From: an uncultured Balneolaceae bacterium
GTDB taxonomy: Bacteria; Bacteroidota; Rhodothermia; Balneolales; Balneolaceae
Assembly (NCBI GenBank): GCA_938091655.1
Contig: CALKOA010000045.1
Span: 1-52,129 of the forward strand
Length of the DNA: 52,129 nucleotides
Direction of reading: 5' to 3'
Shown here: positions 27,096-35,485 of the stretch, piece by piece
How positions within the stretch are numbered: the stretch's first letter is position 1
Layout: each line of letters begins with the position of its first letter
Position numbers and translations under genes: made by a program
The notes under the pieces: model-generated
Seen by the model: the letters and a program-made list of their open reading frames with translations, nothing else
Database searches by the model: none
Told to the model about the DNA's origin: nothing

Positions 27096-29216
27096 TTAGA
27101 CAGGCATCGGAATAGGGGCTTTAGAAGACGAAATGTGCTTCATCATAGCTTTATGTGTGCCTTTTTTTACTCCTTTTTCAGTAGTAGATGCCTTACTGTA
27201 GGTACCATCTGATTCAAGCATCCAGCGTTGTCTGTTATCTTTTAAATAGATTTCAAGAACAAAATGTAAGTACTTTTTTAGCTGTTCGCTTTCAATGGGT
27301 GTTATAGCCTCTACGCGAGCATCCAGATTTCGATGCATCCAGTCAGCAGAGCCTATGGTATAGATCTGCTCTCCGGAATGGTAAAAGTAGTACAGTCTAG
27401 AATGCTCTAAAAACCTACCTATTACCGAATGTACTCGAATACGCTCGCTTAACCCCGCAATTCCAGGCCTTAACCGACAAACCCCTCTCACTATTAAGTC
27501 TATTTCAACGCCTGCCTTGGAGGCTTCATATAGACGTTCAATGATTTGAGGATCTTCTAAGCTGTTCATTTTGGCAATAATTCTTGCAGGCTTGCTTGCT
27601 TTGGCTTCTTCAATTTCGTAATCGATTAAATCCAGCATCCCTTTTCTCATATATCTAGGCGCCACAAGTAATTTATCAAAGCGTTGTTCTGGTGCAAATC
27701 CTGTCAGCAAATTAAAGACATTAGTTACATCTTTAGCCATCACCTCATCACAGGTAAATAAACCTAAATCCTCATATAGTTGAGCCGTATCGGGATGATA
27801 ATTACCCGTACCAATGTGGCAATATGTTCGCAGGCCCTCTTCTTCTTCGCGAACCACCATTGTGAGCTTAGTATGGATTTTCAATCCTGGAATGCCATAC
27901 GCTACGTGGACACCTACGTTTTCCAATTGTTGTGCCCACAGTATGTTGCGCTCCTCATCAAAACGTGCTTTTATTTCTACTAAAACAGCCACCTGCTTGC
28001 CCTCCTCTGCCGCGTGCATTAATGCATGCATAAGGGGTGAATCCTTAGATGTGCGATAGAGGGTTTGCTTTATGGCTAATACCTTTGGGTCTTTGGCCGC
28101 CTCCTCAATAAATCGCTGTGTACTCAACTCAAAGCTGTGATAAGGATGATGAACCATAAAATCGCCCTTCTTAATAACAGAAAAGATATTAGGCAGCTGC
28201 TCTTCTGGGGGGTGATGAAAAACAGGGTGAAGTACCGGGCTCCAAGGCTCATCCTTTAAGCGAGAAAAACCCTTAATGGAGGCGATTTGAAAGACATCAA
28301 CCAGACCAATAGTGCCCTTCATTTCATACACATCCTCTGGAATTATTTCGAGGTGTTTAACTAAAAATTTTTTTATCGGTGCAGGGGTTTGAATATCCAG
28401 CTCTAAACGCACTATCTGAGCAAACTTACGCTCTCTTAATTCGTCTTCAATAACCTCTAGCAAGTCGTCGGCTTCTTCTTCGTTTCGCTCTAATGATGCA
28501 TTTCTAGTTACCCGAAAGAGATGTGCGGATAGCACCTCCATGCCCGGAAAAAAAAGCTCCATCTTTGCCTTAATTAGATCTTCAATAGGAAGGAATACCA
28601 TTTTTTTGGCACTTTCATGCACCGCAATAAATCGTGGCCGATTGGATGGGATTTTTATTCGAGCAAAACTCTTTTCATTGGTTTTTTTATTCCGTAATTG
28701 AATAGCGAAGGAAAGGCTTTGGTTCGAAATAAACGGGAAGGGATGTGACTCGTCTACTGCTAAGGGGGTAATTATTGGATATAATTGACGAGTAAAAAAA
28801 GAATCCGCTTTTTGCTGCTGTTCGGCAGTCAATTCTTCCATGCTCCTTATGGAAATCCCGTTACTTTCTAGGCTTGGCAATAGTTCGTTAAAAAAGCAGC
28901 CCCTATAACGCTCTATCATTTCCAGTACGCGCTTGCGAATAAGTTTTAGCTGTTCTTGAGCGTTTAGGCCGTCCACAGAAATAGTATGAACACCTGCGTG
29001 TAATTGCCTTTTTAACCCTCCTACTCTCTTCTGAAAAAATTCATCTAAATTGGAGCACACTATTCCTATAAACTTAACTCGCTCCAACAGCTTATTCTCC
29101 TCCGTTTCCGCCTCGGACAACACACGACTATTAAACTCTAGCCAACTAAGTTCATAGTTGAAATAATATTCTGGACCAAACAATCCCTTTTTTCCTGTTT
29201 GTTTCGTTTTTGGCAA
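27096..29216 (-). CDS. ppk1: Polyphosphate kinase 1
   Basis: Membrane-associated enzyme that reversibly polymerises ATP gamma-phosphate into polyphosphate. The 706 residues show the N-terminal domain (YFNYELSWLEFNSRVLSEA, typical start), the head domain, and two phospholipase-D-like catalytic domains. The autophosphorylated His is expected in CHIGTGNYHPDTAQLYEDLG near 468; the second conserved His is in FLEHSRLYYF near 603. The start is a TTG (29214-29216) because no ATG precedes the conserved start. The C-terminal 35 residues are basic and less conserved. It ends 24 bases from the small protein's stop, convergent with it. Confidence 0.96.
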   Translation of the reverse strand: MPKTKQTGKKGLFGPEYYFNYELSWLEFNSRVLSEAETEENKLLERVKFIGIVCSNLDEFFQKRVGGLKRQLHAGVHTISVDGLNAQEQLKLIRKRVLEMIERYRGCFFNELLPSLESNGISIRSMEELTAEQQQKADSFFTRQLYPIITPLAVDESHPFPFISNQSLSFAIQLRNKKTNEKSFARIKIPSNRPRFIAVHESAKKMVFLPIEDLIKAKMELFFPGMEVLSAHLFRVTRNASLERNEEEADDLLEVIEDELRERKFAQIVRLELDIQTPAPIKKFLVKHLEIIPEDVYEMKGTIGLVDVFQIASIKGFSRLKDEPWSPVLHPVFHHPPEEQLPNIFSVIKKGDFMVHHPYHSFELSTQRFIEEAAKDPKVLAIKQTLYRTSKDSPLMHALMHAAEEGKQVAVLVEIKARFDEERNILWAQQLENVGVHVAYGIPGLKIHTKLTMVVREEEEGLRTYCHIGTGNYHPDTAQLYEDLGLFTCDEVMAKDVTNVFNLLTGFAPEQRFDKLLVAPRYMRKGMLDLIDYEIEEAKASKPARIIAKMNSLEDPQIIERLYEASKAGVEIDLIVRGVCRLRPGIAGLSERIRVHSVIGRFLEHSRLYYFYHSGEQIYTIGSADWMHRNLDARVEAITPIESEQLKKYLHFVLEIYLKDNRQRWMLESDGTYSKASTTEKGVKKGTHKAMMKHISSSKAPIPMPV

Positions 29217-29414
29217 ATCTAATCGTGTTGTAGTGTTCTGGTGTTGTCTAGTTATAGGTGTTTAGCCTGCTTTAAGCAACTTCTTGTAGTAAAACCAATG
29301 GAATGTAATGCTTAGTGCACCACTGTTTTTTCCAAAATAGACATTTTACATACGCAATTCGACGTAAATCTAAGTATAATTCTATTAACTAAGCATTAAA
29401 TTGAATCCAACTAC

Positions 29415-30428
29415 GTGCAAAACCCTTTATTAAATCCGCAACATAAAGAAGATGCTTTTGAACAAAGTGTTCGGCCTTCGTCCATCGACGAATTTATTGG
29501 CCAACAAAAAGCCATTGATAACTTAAAAGTGTTCATAAAGGCGGCTAAACAACGCGGTGAAGCGCTTGATCATGTTATTCTGTCTGGGCCTCCGGGCTTG
29601 GGAAAAACCACCTTGGCGTATATAATTGCTGAAGAAATGGGGGTCAACATACGCCCAACTACAGGGCCAATCATTGACAAACCTGGAGATCTTGCCGGAA
29701 TGCTGACCAATTTAGAGGAGGGCGATGTACTCTTTATAGACGAAATACATCGACTTAACCCTGTTATTGAAGAGTACTTATATAGCGCCATGGAAGATTT
29801 TACCTTGGATATTGTGATAGATTCCGGTCCTAATGCCAGAAGTATTCAAATAGAATTAAATCGCTTCACTCTCATCGGCGCCACCACTCGAAAAGGAATG
29901 TTGACGGCGCCTCTACGCGCTCGCTTTGGAATTGACATACGGCTAGACTACTATGATGTGGAATTATTGCAACGAATAGCGCTTAGATCTGCTAATATTA
30001 TGGGTTTTGGGATTAATGACGCAGGCGCCCACGAGATCGCCAGCCGAAGTAGGGGTACGCCACGTATTGTTAACAAACTCCTTCGTAGAACGCGCGACTT
30101 TGCACAGGTCGACCTTTTAGATAGCATCGATGAGCATATCGCAGACAAAGCTCTTAATGCCCTGGATGTGGATAGAAACGGCTTAGATGACATGGATATT
30201 CGTATGCTTCGTGCCATTATTGAACACTATGGCGGCGGACCTGTTGGGCTTAGTACCCTTGGAGTTGCTGTTGGTGAAGACAAGGGGACTATTGAGGAAG
30301 TATATGAGCCTTTTTTAATTAAAGAAGGCTTCCTTCAGCGGACACCAAAAGGCCGGATGGCTACCAATAAAGCCTTTTCTTACTTAGGAATACAGCGCGC
30401 CGCAGATTCCGGTTCTCTATTTGATTAA
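29415..30428 (+). CDS. ruvB: Holliday junction branch-migration ATPase
   Basis: Hexameric AAA+ motor that works with RuvA and RuvC at Holliday junctions. The 337 residues start with the canonical QSVRPSSIDEFIGQQKAIDN, followed by Walker A GPPGLGKTTLAYIIAEEMG (about 57-75), Walker B DVLFIDEIHRLNP, the sensor-1 LIGATTRKGMLTAPLRARFG, and the C-terminal winged-helix (HYGGGPVGLSTLGVAVGEDK). The start is GTG (29415-29417). ruvA and ruvC are not nearby. metK follows 21 bases downstream, suggesting co-transcription. Confidence 0.97.
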   Translation: MQNPLLNPQHKEDAFEQSVRPSSIDEFIGQQKAIDNLKVFIKAAKQRGEALDHVILSGPPGLGKTTLAYIIAEEMGVNIRPTTGPIIDKPGDLAGMLTNLEEGDVLFIDEIHRLNPVIEEYLYSAMEDFTLDIVIDSGPNARSIQIELNRFTLIGATTRKGMLTAPLRARFGIDIRLDYYDVELLQRIALRSANIMGFGINDAGAHEIASRSRGTPRIVNKLLRRTRDFAQVDLLDSIDEHIADKALNALDVDRNGLDDMDIRMLRAIIEHYGGGPVGLSTLGVAVGEDKGTIEEVYEPFLIKEGFLQRTPKGRMATNKAFSYLGIQRAADSGSLFD

Positions 30429-30449
30429 GAATCTTCTTATCTTTATTAG

Positions 30450-31583
30450 ATGAAACACTTATTTACTTCCGAATCGGTCTCTGAAGGCCATCCAGACAAG
30501 GTAGCAGATCAAATTTCCGATGCTATATTAGATGAATTATTGCGCCAAGACCCCCTTTCTAGAGTGGCGGTTGAAACAATGGTTACTACGGGCCTAGCGG
30601 TGGTTGCTGGAGAAGTGACCACTCAGGCCTATGTTGATATACAAGAAATTGTTCGTGAGGTCATTCATGAAATTGGGTATACCAAGGCCTCCTATCGGTT
30701 CGATTCCGATAGCTGTGGGGTTTTATCGTCCATCCACACACAAAGCCCTGATATTGCAAGGGGAGTAGATGTTGATGGCGCAGGCGATCAAGGGATGATG
30801 TTTGGCTATGCAACCCGACAAACGCCTGAATTTATGCCCATGCCCTTACAGCTATCTCATAATCTACTTCGCGAACTAGCTGCTATACGTAAAAACACGG
30901 ATAAGATGCCTTATCTAGGCCCGGATAGTAAGAGCCAAGTAACCATTGAGTACAATCCGGACGGAAGCCCAAAACGAATCCATACGGTAGTTCTCTCAAC
31001 TCAGCATGATGCGGGTGTTACCCAAGGTGACATTGCAAATGATCTTAGAAAGCACCTCTTCTCATCTATATTGCCCGGTCATTTAATGGACGATGAAACC
31101 ATCTTTCACGTTAATCCTACGGGATCCTTTGTTATTGGCGGACCACATGGGGACGCCGGTTTAACTGGGCGAAAAATTATTGTAGACACCTACGGTGGGT
31201 TTGGCGCGCATGGCGGGGGTGCTTTTTCAGGAAAAGATCCTTCCAAAGTTGACCGAAGCGCCGCCTATGCTGCCCGACATATCGCAAAAAACCTAGTTGC
31301 TGCTGAACTAGCCGATGAGTGTTTGGTTCAATTGGCATACGCAATTGGCGTGGCAGAGCCCGTTTCAATTAATGTTAATACCTATGGGACTGGCAAGAAA
31401 AGCGACCTTGAATTAGCAAATCTTGTTTCCGAGACCTTTGATTGCACTCCAAAAGGTATTATTTCACGTTTTTCGTTGCGACAACCTATATACCGCCCTA
31501 CCGCCGCTTATGGGCACTTTGGCCGCGAGGAGTTCCCTTGGGAGGCCTTGGATTACGTCGACAAGCTATACAACGCATCATAA
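30450..31583 (+). CDS. metK: S-adenosylmethionine synthetase
   Basis: Makes S-adenosylmethionine from ATP and methionine. The 377 residues show [20 protein letters not shown] (start at about 10), signature 1 [12 protein letters not shown] and signature 2 [20 protein letters not shown], the latter including the phosphate-binding loop. There is no SAM riboswitch in the 21 bases between ruvB and metK. The window's SAM hydrolase and methyltransferase are other SAM-using genes but are 29 kb away. Confidence 0.98.
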   Translation: MKHLFTSESVSEGHPDKVADQISDAILDELLRQDPLSRVAVETMVTTGLAVVAGEVTTQAYVDIQEIVREVIHEIGYTKASYRFDSDSCGVLSSIHTQSPDIARGVDVDGAGDQGMMFGYATRQTPEFMPMPLQLSHNLLRELAAIRKNTDKMPYLGPDSKSQVTIEYNPDGSPKRIHTVVLSTQHDAGVTQGDIANDLRKHLFSSILPGHLMDDETIFHVNPTGSFVIGGPHGDAGLTGRKIIVDTYGGFGAHGGGAFSGKDPSKVDRSAAYAARHIAKNLVAAELADECLVQLAYAIGVAEPVSINVNTYGTGKKSDLELANLVSETFDCTPKGIISRFSLRQPIYRPTAAYGHFGREEFPWEALDYVDKLYNAS

Positions 31584-32073
31584 TCGTGTTTTTAAACTGC
31601 TAATCCGCTACCGCTACTGTTACTTACTCTAGCGTTTGGTCCATCGTGCTCGTTCAAAATAATCTTACTTAGGTTTGCGCACTTTTTTATACAAGCTAAG
31701 AACTTTGGCGCCCGATCAGTTTATACATTCTCCCTCTGACTAAATCCCGCTACACGTCACTGGTGCTTGCCGGTTGTGAGTGCTTGGCTCAAAATGGCCA
31801 TATTTTTTCTATAGAAAGATTTTTTTAGACTAAAACCGGCTTACTTTTTTTGTCAAACTAGTTGCTATTAATTGATTATTAATTTTCTTTTAATTTACTT
31901 TACTTATTATTACTTATATAATCTAACATTAATTTGGTCAACATGCACTCCTTGTCGTATATTGCAAGAAGTTAATTTAAAAACGCACAATTACATCCCC
32001 TTCGCGTTTAAGACTCACCATCCGAAAACCCTTCTGTATTCTTGTTTCGGAAAAGCTAATTTCACTTCAAAAT
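31584..32073. other. 490-base gap between metK and the membrane protein gene
   Basis: No convincing gene in either strand. The first half is of normal composition with possible short stems; the element at 31769-31851 is the only clear structure. From about 31850 to 31960 the sequence is very AT-rich (TTAATT/TTATTA runs) and could hold a promoter for the downstream gene, but no box pair stands out. The short open frame that overlaps the next gene's start near 31872-32081 is not supported. Confidence 0.6.
31769..31851 (+). terminator. Multi-hairpin element ending in a T-run (terminator or small-RNA 3' end)
   Basis: GCCGGTT (31769-31775) pairs with AACCGGC (31834-31840), followed by TTAC and seven Ts to 31851. 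Inside are TGGC/GCCA (31785-31800) and the palindrome TTTCTATAGAAA (31806-31817), suggesting a three-way junction. It lies 186 bases after metK, far for a simple gene terminator, so it may end a small RNA. Confidence 0.4.
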
Positions 32074-32823
32074 ATGAGTGATTTCCTTTCTCCAACAGGT
32101 CAGCCCACTATAGAATTATTTGGTTTACCCATCATGGAGCCCATGGTTACATTTACAGACCTTTGGATAACCATGGTGTGTTTGTATGCTTTTTATAGTC
32201 TCCGCAAAAAAGCCTTTCTTGGGGTAATTCACCGATACATGCGGTATTATTTTTTAATAATGGCTTTGGCGACATTTTTAGGAGGGGTTTTGGGTCATGC
32301 CTTTCAGTATGCCGTTGGTATAGAGTGGAAATTACCTGGATGGTTAATAAGTATGATTGCCGTAATGGCTATTGAACGGGCAAGCATTTTTCAAGCACAA
32401 CCCTTTTTTTCAACCCGTTTTGGTCGTGTTCTGGAATGGTTCAATGTTGTTGAATTAATCACATTTGCCGTTATTACCTTTATCACCTTGAATTTTTTCT
32501 TTATCAAAGTTCATTCAGCTTACGGTTTAGGCCTAGTTGTGCTTCCCTTGCATATCATAATGTTTAGAAAAACAGGTCATCCAATGCATTTAGTATTTGT
32601 TAGAACGGTGTTATTTGCAGGATTATCAGCCGTTTTTTACACTCTTGAAATAGGTTTACACATATGGTTTAACCACCTTGATGTAGCCCACACCATCATG
32701 GCAATAAGTATGTATTTTTTCTATCGTGGAACCTTGTTGCTAGACCCCTCAGTACCTATGAAATTACTCAAGAAGCCCCTAAGTTATTCAGAAGCTGGTA
32801 TTGCAATCCTAGGACTTCGTTAG
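32074..32823 (+). CDS. Seven-helix membrane protein of unknown function (possibly CREST-like)
   Basis: A 249-residue hydrophobic protein with about seven predicted helices and no signal peptide. GHAFQYAVG near residue 75 and HLDVAHTIMAISMYFFYRG near residue 210 place His residues in the second or third and last helices, an arrangement seen in the CREST superfamily (alkaline ceramidase, PAQR/hemolysin III), where HxxxxH-like pairs bind zinc. Similarity is weak and judged by eye, so I give no function. It lies alone between the metK gap and the amidohydrolase operon, whose first gene starts 68 bases later. Confidence 0.6.
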   Translation: MSDFLSPTGQPTIELFGLPIMEPMVTFTDLWITMVCLYAFYSLRKKAFLGVIHRYMRYYFLIMALATFLGGVLGHAFQYAVGIEWKLPGWLISMIAVMAIERASIFQAQPFFSTRFGRVLEWFNVVELITFAVITFITLNFFFIKVHSAYGLGLVVLPLHIIMFRKTGHPMHLVFVRTVLFAGLSAVFYTLEIGLHIWFNHLDVAHTIMAISMYFFYRGTLLLDPSVPMKLLKKPLSYSEAGIAILGLR

Positions 32824-32891
32824 TTTTTTGATTTTTTACTTGGGTTAGCCGCTCGATTTTTTAACTTATCGAAAATCTTAATCTACCCATC

Positions 32892-34202
32892 ATGAAAAAT
32901 CGCTTTTTTCTCAATTCACTATCTATATTAATGCTACTCACGTGGGCTATCCCCGTAAGCGCACAAGAACGGCCCATTGCTTTCACTGGTGCAACGATCT
33001 ATCCTATTGAGCAAGCGCCTATTGAAAACGGGGTATTGCTCATTGAGGACGGGGTCATAACCGCTGTTGGTGACTCAAAAACCAGAATTCCTAGAAACGC
33101 CCTGATTAACGATGTTTCTGGAAAAGTAATCCTGCCCGGCCTGGTCGATACGCACTCTCATATAGGCGGGGGTGATGGTGGGGACCGATCGTCTGCCATG
33201 CACCCAGATGTCCGTGTTATGGACTCTTTTAACCCTCTTTCTCCGTCTATTAAAAAGGCTTTATCAGGCGGCATTACGACTGCCAACGTTATGCCAGGGT
33301 CTGGACTAGTAATGAGTGGGCAAACAATTTATGTTAAATTACGCACGGCAACCGATGTTCAGGACATGTTGCTCTGTTCAGAAGAATATCCAGAAGTATG
33401 TGGTGGTCTTAAAATGGCCAACGGAACTAACCCAATTGGCAGTGGTAGCTCCCCAGGAACTCGTGCAAAATCTGCCGCATTGGTTCGCGCCCTGTTTCTA
33501 GAGGCCCAAGATTACCAACAAAGAATCATCGCCGCACAAGTTGATGAAAGTAAAATGCCAACCAAAGACCTTCGTTTAGAAACCCTAATTGAAGTATTAG
33601 AAGGTAAACGTACGGTGCATCATCACACCCACCGTCACGATGATGTGCTCACAGCTATTCGACTTGCAGATGAATTTGGCTATGATATGGTTCTTCAGCA
33701 TGTGTCTGAAGCCTACAAGGTTGCTGATGAAATTGCTGCTTCTGGCTATCCCTCTTCTATCATAACCCTTGATTCCTTTGGGGGCAAAATGGAGGCGAAA
33801 GATTTTAGTAACACAAACGGCGCTGCCTTAGAGCAAGCAGGAGCTGAGGTTGGAATACATACAGACGATTATGTAACTGACTCTAGATTATTTCTTAGGT
33901 CTGCGGCCTTTGCTGTGCGTGAAGGCATGAGTCGAGATAAGGCGCTTGAAGCTCTCACCTTGGCCAATGCTAAAATGATGCGAATCGACAATCGTGTTGG
34001 ATCCCTAAAAAAAGGTAAAGATGCCGATTTAGTAATTCTTAGTGGCGACCCATTTAGCGTCTATACCCATGTAGAACAAACTTGGATTGAGGGGCAAAAG
34101 ATATGGGATAGGTCTAATCCAGAAGACAAAAAAATAGCCACTGGAGGGTATGGGGTGTTCCGCCTCAATACCCATACGCACACCCATGAGGGAGGGCAAT
34201 AG
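32892..34202 (+). CDS. Exported amidohydrolase, imidazolonepropionase-like (intact metal site)
   Basis: A 436-residue amidohydrolase of the imidazolonepropionase-like group. MKNRFFLNSLSILMLLTWAI followed by PVSAQ is a Sec signal peptide. The small beta-sandwich (GVLLIEDGVITAVGD) flanks the TIM barrel. Metal ligands can be assigned: HSH near 87, His residues in HHHTHRHDD near 240, His in LQHVSEAYK, and Asp in HTDDY near 326, so catalysis is expected. Substrate unknown, probably a peptide-like or cyclic amide. The tail NTHTHTHEGGQ is His-rich. It is the first gene of a tight operon, and its paralogue starts 2 bases after its stop. Confidence 0.87.
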   Translation: MKNRFFLNSLSILMLLTWAIPVSAQERPIAFTGATIYPIEQAPIENGVLLIEDGVITAVGDSKTRIPRNALINDVSGKVILPGLVDTHSHIGGGDGGDRSSAMHPDVRVMDSFNPLSPSIKKALSGGITTANVMPGSGLVMSGQTIYVKLRTATDVQDMLLCSEEYPEVCGGLKMANGTNPIGSGSSPGTRAKSAALVRALFLEAQDYQQRIIAAQVDESKMPTKDLRLETLIEVLEGKRTVHHHTHRHDDVLTAIRLADEFGYDMVLQHVSEAYKVADEIAASGYPSSIITLDSFGGKMEAKDFSNTNGAALEQAGAEVGIHTDDYVTDSRLFLRSAAFAVREGMSRDKALEALTLANAKMMRIDNRVGSLKKGKDADLVILSGDPFSVYTHVEQTWIEGQKIWDRSNPEDKKIATGGYGVFRLNTHTHTHEGGQ

Positions 34203-34204
34203 CG

Positions 34205-35464
34205 ATGAACTCATTACCTATATACTCACAAAGCATGACAAAAACCGTCCTTATTAAATCAATAACCACTCTATTCTGCTCTTTTTTACTAATCGCCCTT
34301 TTCAGCGCCACCTCATGGGCCCAAAGCAGCGACAATCTCTACATCATCGACGCAGATTCTATACATATTGGAACCGGAGAGGTTCTGTATAATGGCCGTA
34401 TTCTGGTAAATAATGGAATTATTCGGGCCGTGGGGGCACAATCTGAGATAGAAATACCCAGTGGGGCCACTCGTTTAGAAGCACAGGTAGTAACTCCTGG
34501 TTTCATTGATGCCCACACGGTGGTTGGGCTTGCTGGCTACCTAAATGATCCCGGTAATGATCAAGACCAATTAGACCGCTCTAGTGCTATTCAACCCGAA
34601 TTGCGAGCCCTTGATGCCTATAATCCTGCAGAACCCTTAGTTACCCATCTGCGTAACCACGGGGTTACTACTATTCAAACAGGGCACGCTCCTGGGGCGC
34701 TGATATCCGGTCAAAGTCTAATCATTAAAACAAATGCACAGCAAGCGCAGCAAGCTTTGGTACGTCAGTCAATGCTTACTTTTTCATTGGGCGGCGTAAT
34801 CAGTGGGGCGTTTTCAAAACCAGGTACCCGAGCCAAATCTATGGCCATGATACGGCAAGAGCTAATCAAGGCACAAGATTATGCTAAAAAACGATCCGCC
34901 GGAACACTGTCATCCACCGACCTTGGGATGGAAGCATTAGCGGATTTACTGGACGGTCGCACTCAGGCCTTGGTAAGCGTCCACCGAGCGCAGGATATTT
35001 TGACCGCACTTAGGCTACAAAAAGAATTTGGCTTTCAAATGGTTCTTGACGGGGTAGCAGAGATCTATTTAGTGCTTGATCAGGTCAAAGAGAGTGGGGC
35101 ACCGGTCATACTACATCCAACCATGTTGCGGGCTACTGGTGAAGCGGTTAATGTTTCCATGGAAACGGCGGCTTTATTGGCTGAAGAGGGAATTCCTTTT
35201 GCCTTTCAAAGTGGTTATGAAAACTATGTGCCAAAGACCCGCGTAGTCCTTTTTGAAGCCGGAGTAGCTGTTAATAACGGGCTAAACCCACGCCAAGCCG
35301 TTCAGCACCTAAGTCTGTATGCCGCCCAGCTTCTTGGTATTGACCAGCGAGTAGGTAGCCTTGAAGTGGGGAAAGATGCCGATTTAGTCTTGTTCAATGG
35401 GGACCCTTTTGAGTATACTACTACCGTTGATCAGGTTATGATTGACGGCCAAATAATGAAATAA
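34205..35464 (+). CDS. Exported amidohydrolase paralogue with depleted metal site
   Basis: A 419-residue paralogue of the preceding protein, with matching segments (RSSAIQPELRALDAYNP, SKPGTRAKSMAMIR, VGSLEVGKDADLVLFNGDPF). ALFSATSWAQ ends a signal peptide. Ligands are lost relative to its neighbour: HSH is HTV, LQHVSE is LDGVAE, and HTDDY is SGYENY; only the H in DAHT and VHRAQD remain. It is probably inactive or non-canonical and may be a structural partner of the intact enzyme. The start ATG at 34205 has a good GGAGGG site (34191-34196), 8 bases upstream; M11 (34235) is an alternative. Confidence 0.85.
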   Translation: MNSLPIYSQSMTKTVLIKSITTLFCSFLLIALFSATSWAQSSDNLYIIDADSIHIGTGEVLYNGRILVNNGIIRAVGAQSEIEIPSGATRLEAQVVTPGFIDAHTVVGLAGYLNDPGNDQDQLDRSSAIQPELRALDAYNPAEPLVTHLRNHGVTTIQTGHAPGALISGQSLIIKTNAQQAQQALVRQSMLTFSLGGVISGAFSKPGTRAKSMAMIRQELIKAQDYAKKRSAGTLSSTDLGMEALADLLDGRTQALVSVHRAQDILTALRLQKEFGFQMVLDGVAEIYLVLDQVKESGAPVILHPTMLRATGEAVNVSMETAALLAEEGIPFAFQSGYENYVPKTRVVLFEAGVAVNNGLNPRQAVQHLSLYAAQLLGIDQRVGSLEVGKDADLVLFNGDPFEYTTTVDQVMIDGQIMK

Positions 35465-35485
35465 CCGAGTTAAAACGCACTACAT

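Noticed and set aside
30429-30449. SAM riboswitch before metK
   Set aside because: Only 21 bases separate ruvB and metK; far too short for any SAM riboswitch class.
31872-32081. Short open frame ending within the membrane protein gene start
   Set aside because: AT-rich, no ribosome site, no plausible composition for a protein; the overlapping gene from 32074 has a clear seven-helix product.
34160-34200. His-rich tail (NTHTHTHEGGQ) as a metal site in the amidohydrolase
   Set aside because: It is at the extreme C-terminus, short, and not in the barrel; probably incidental.
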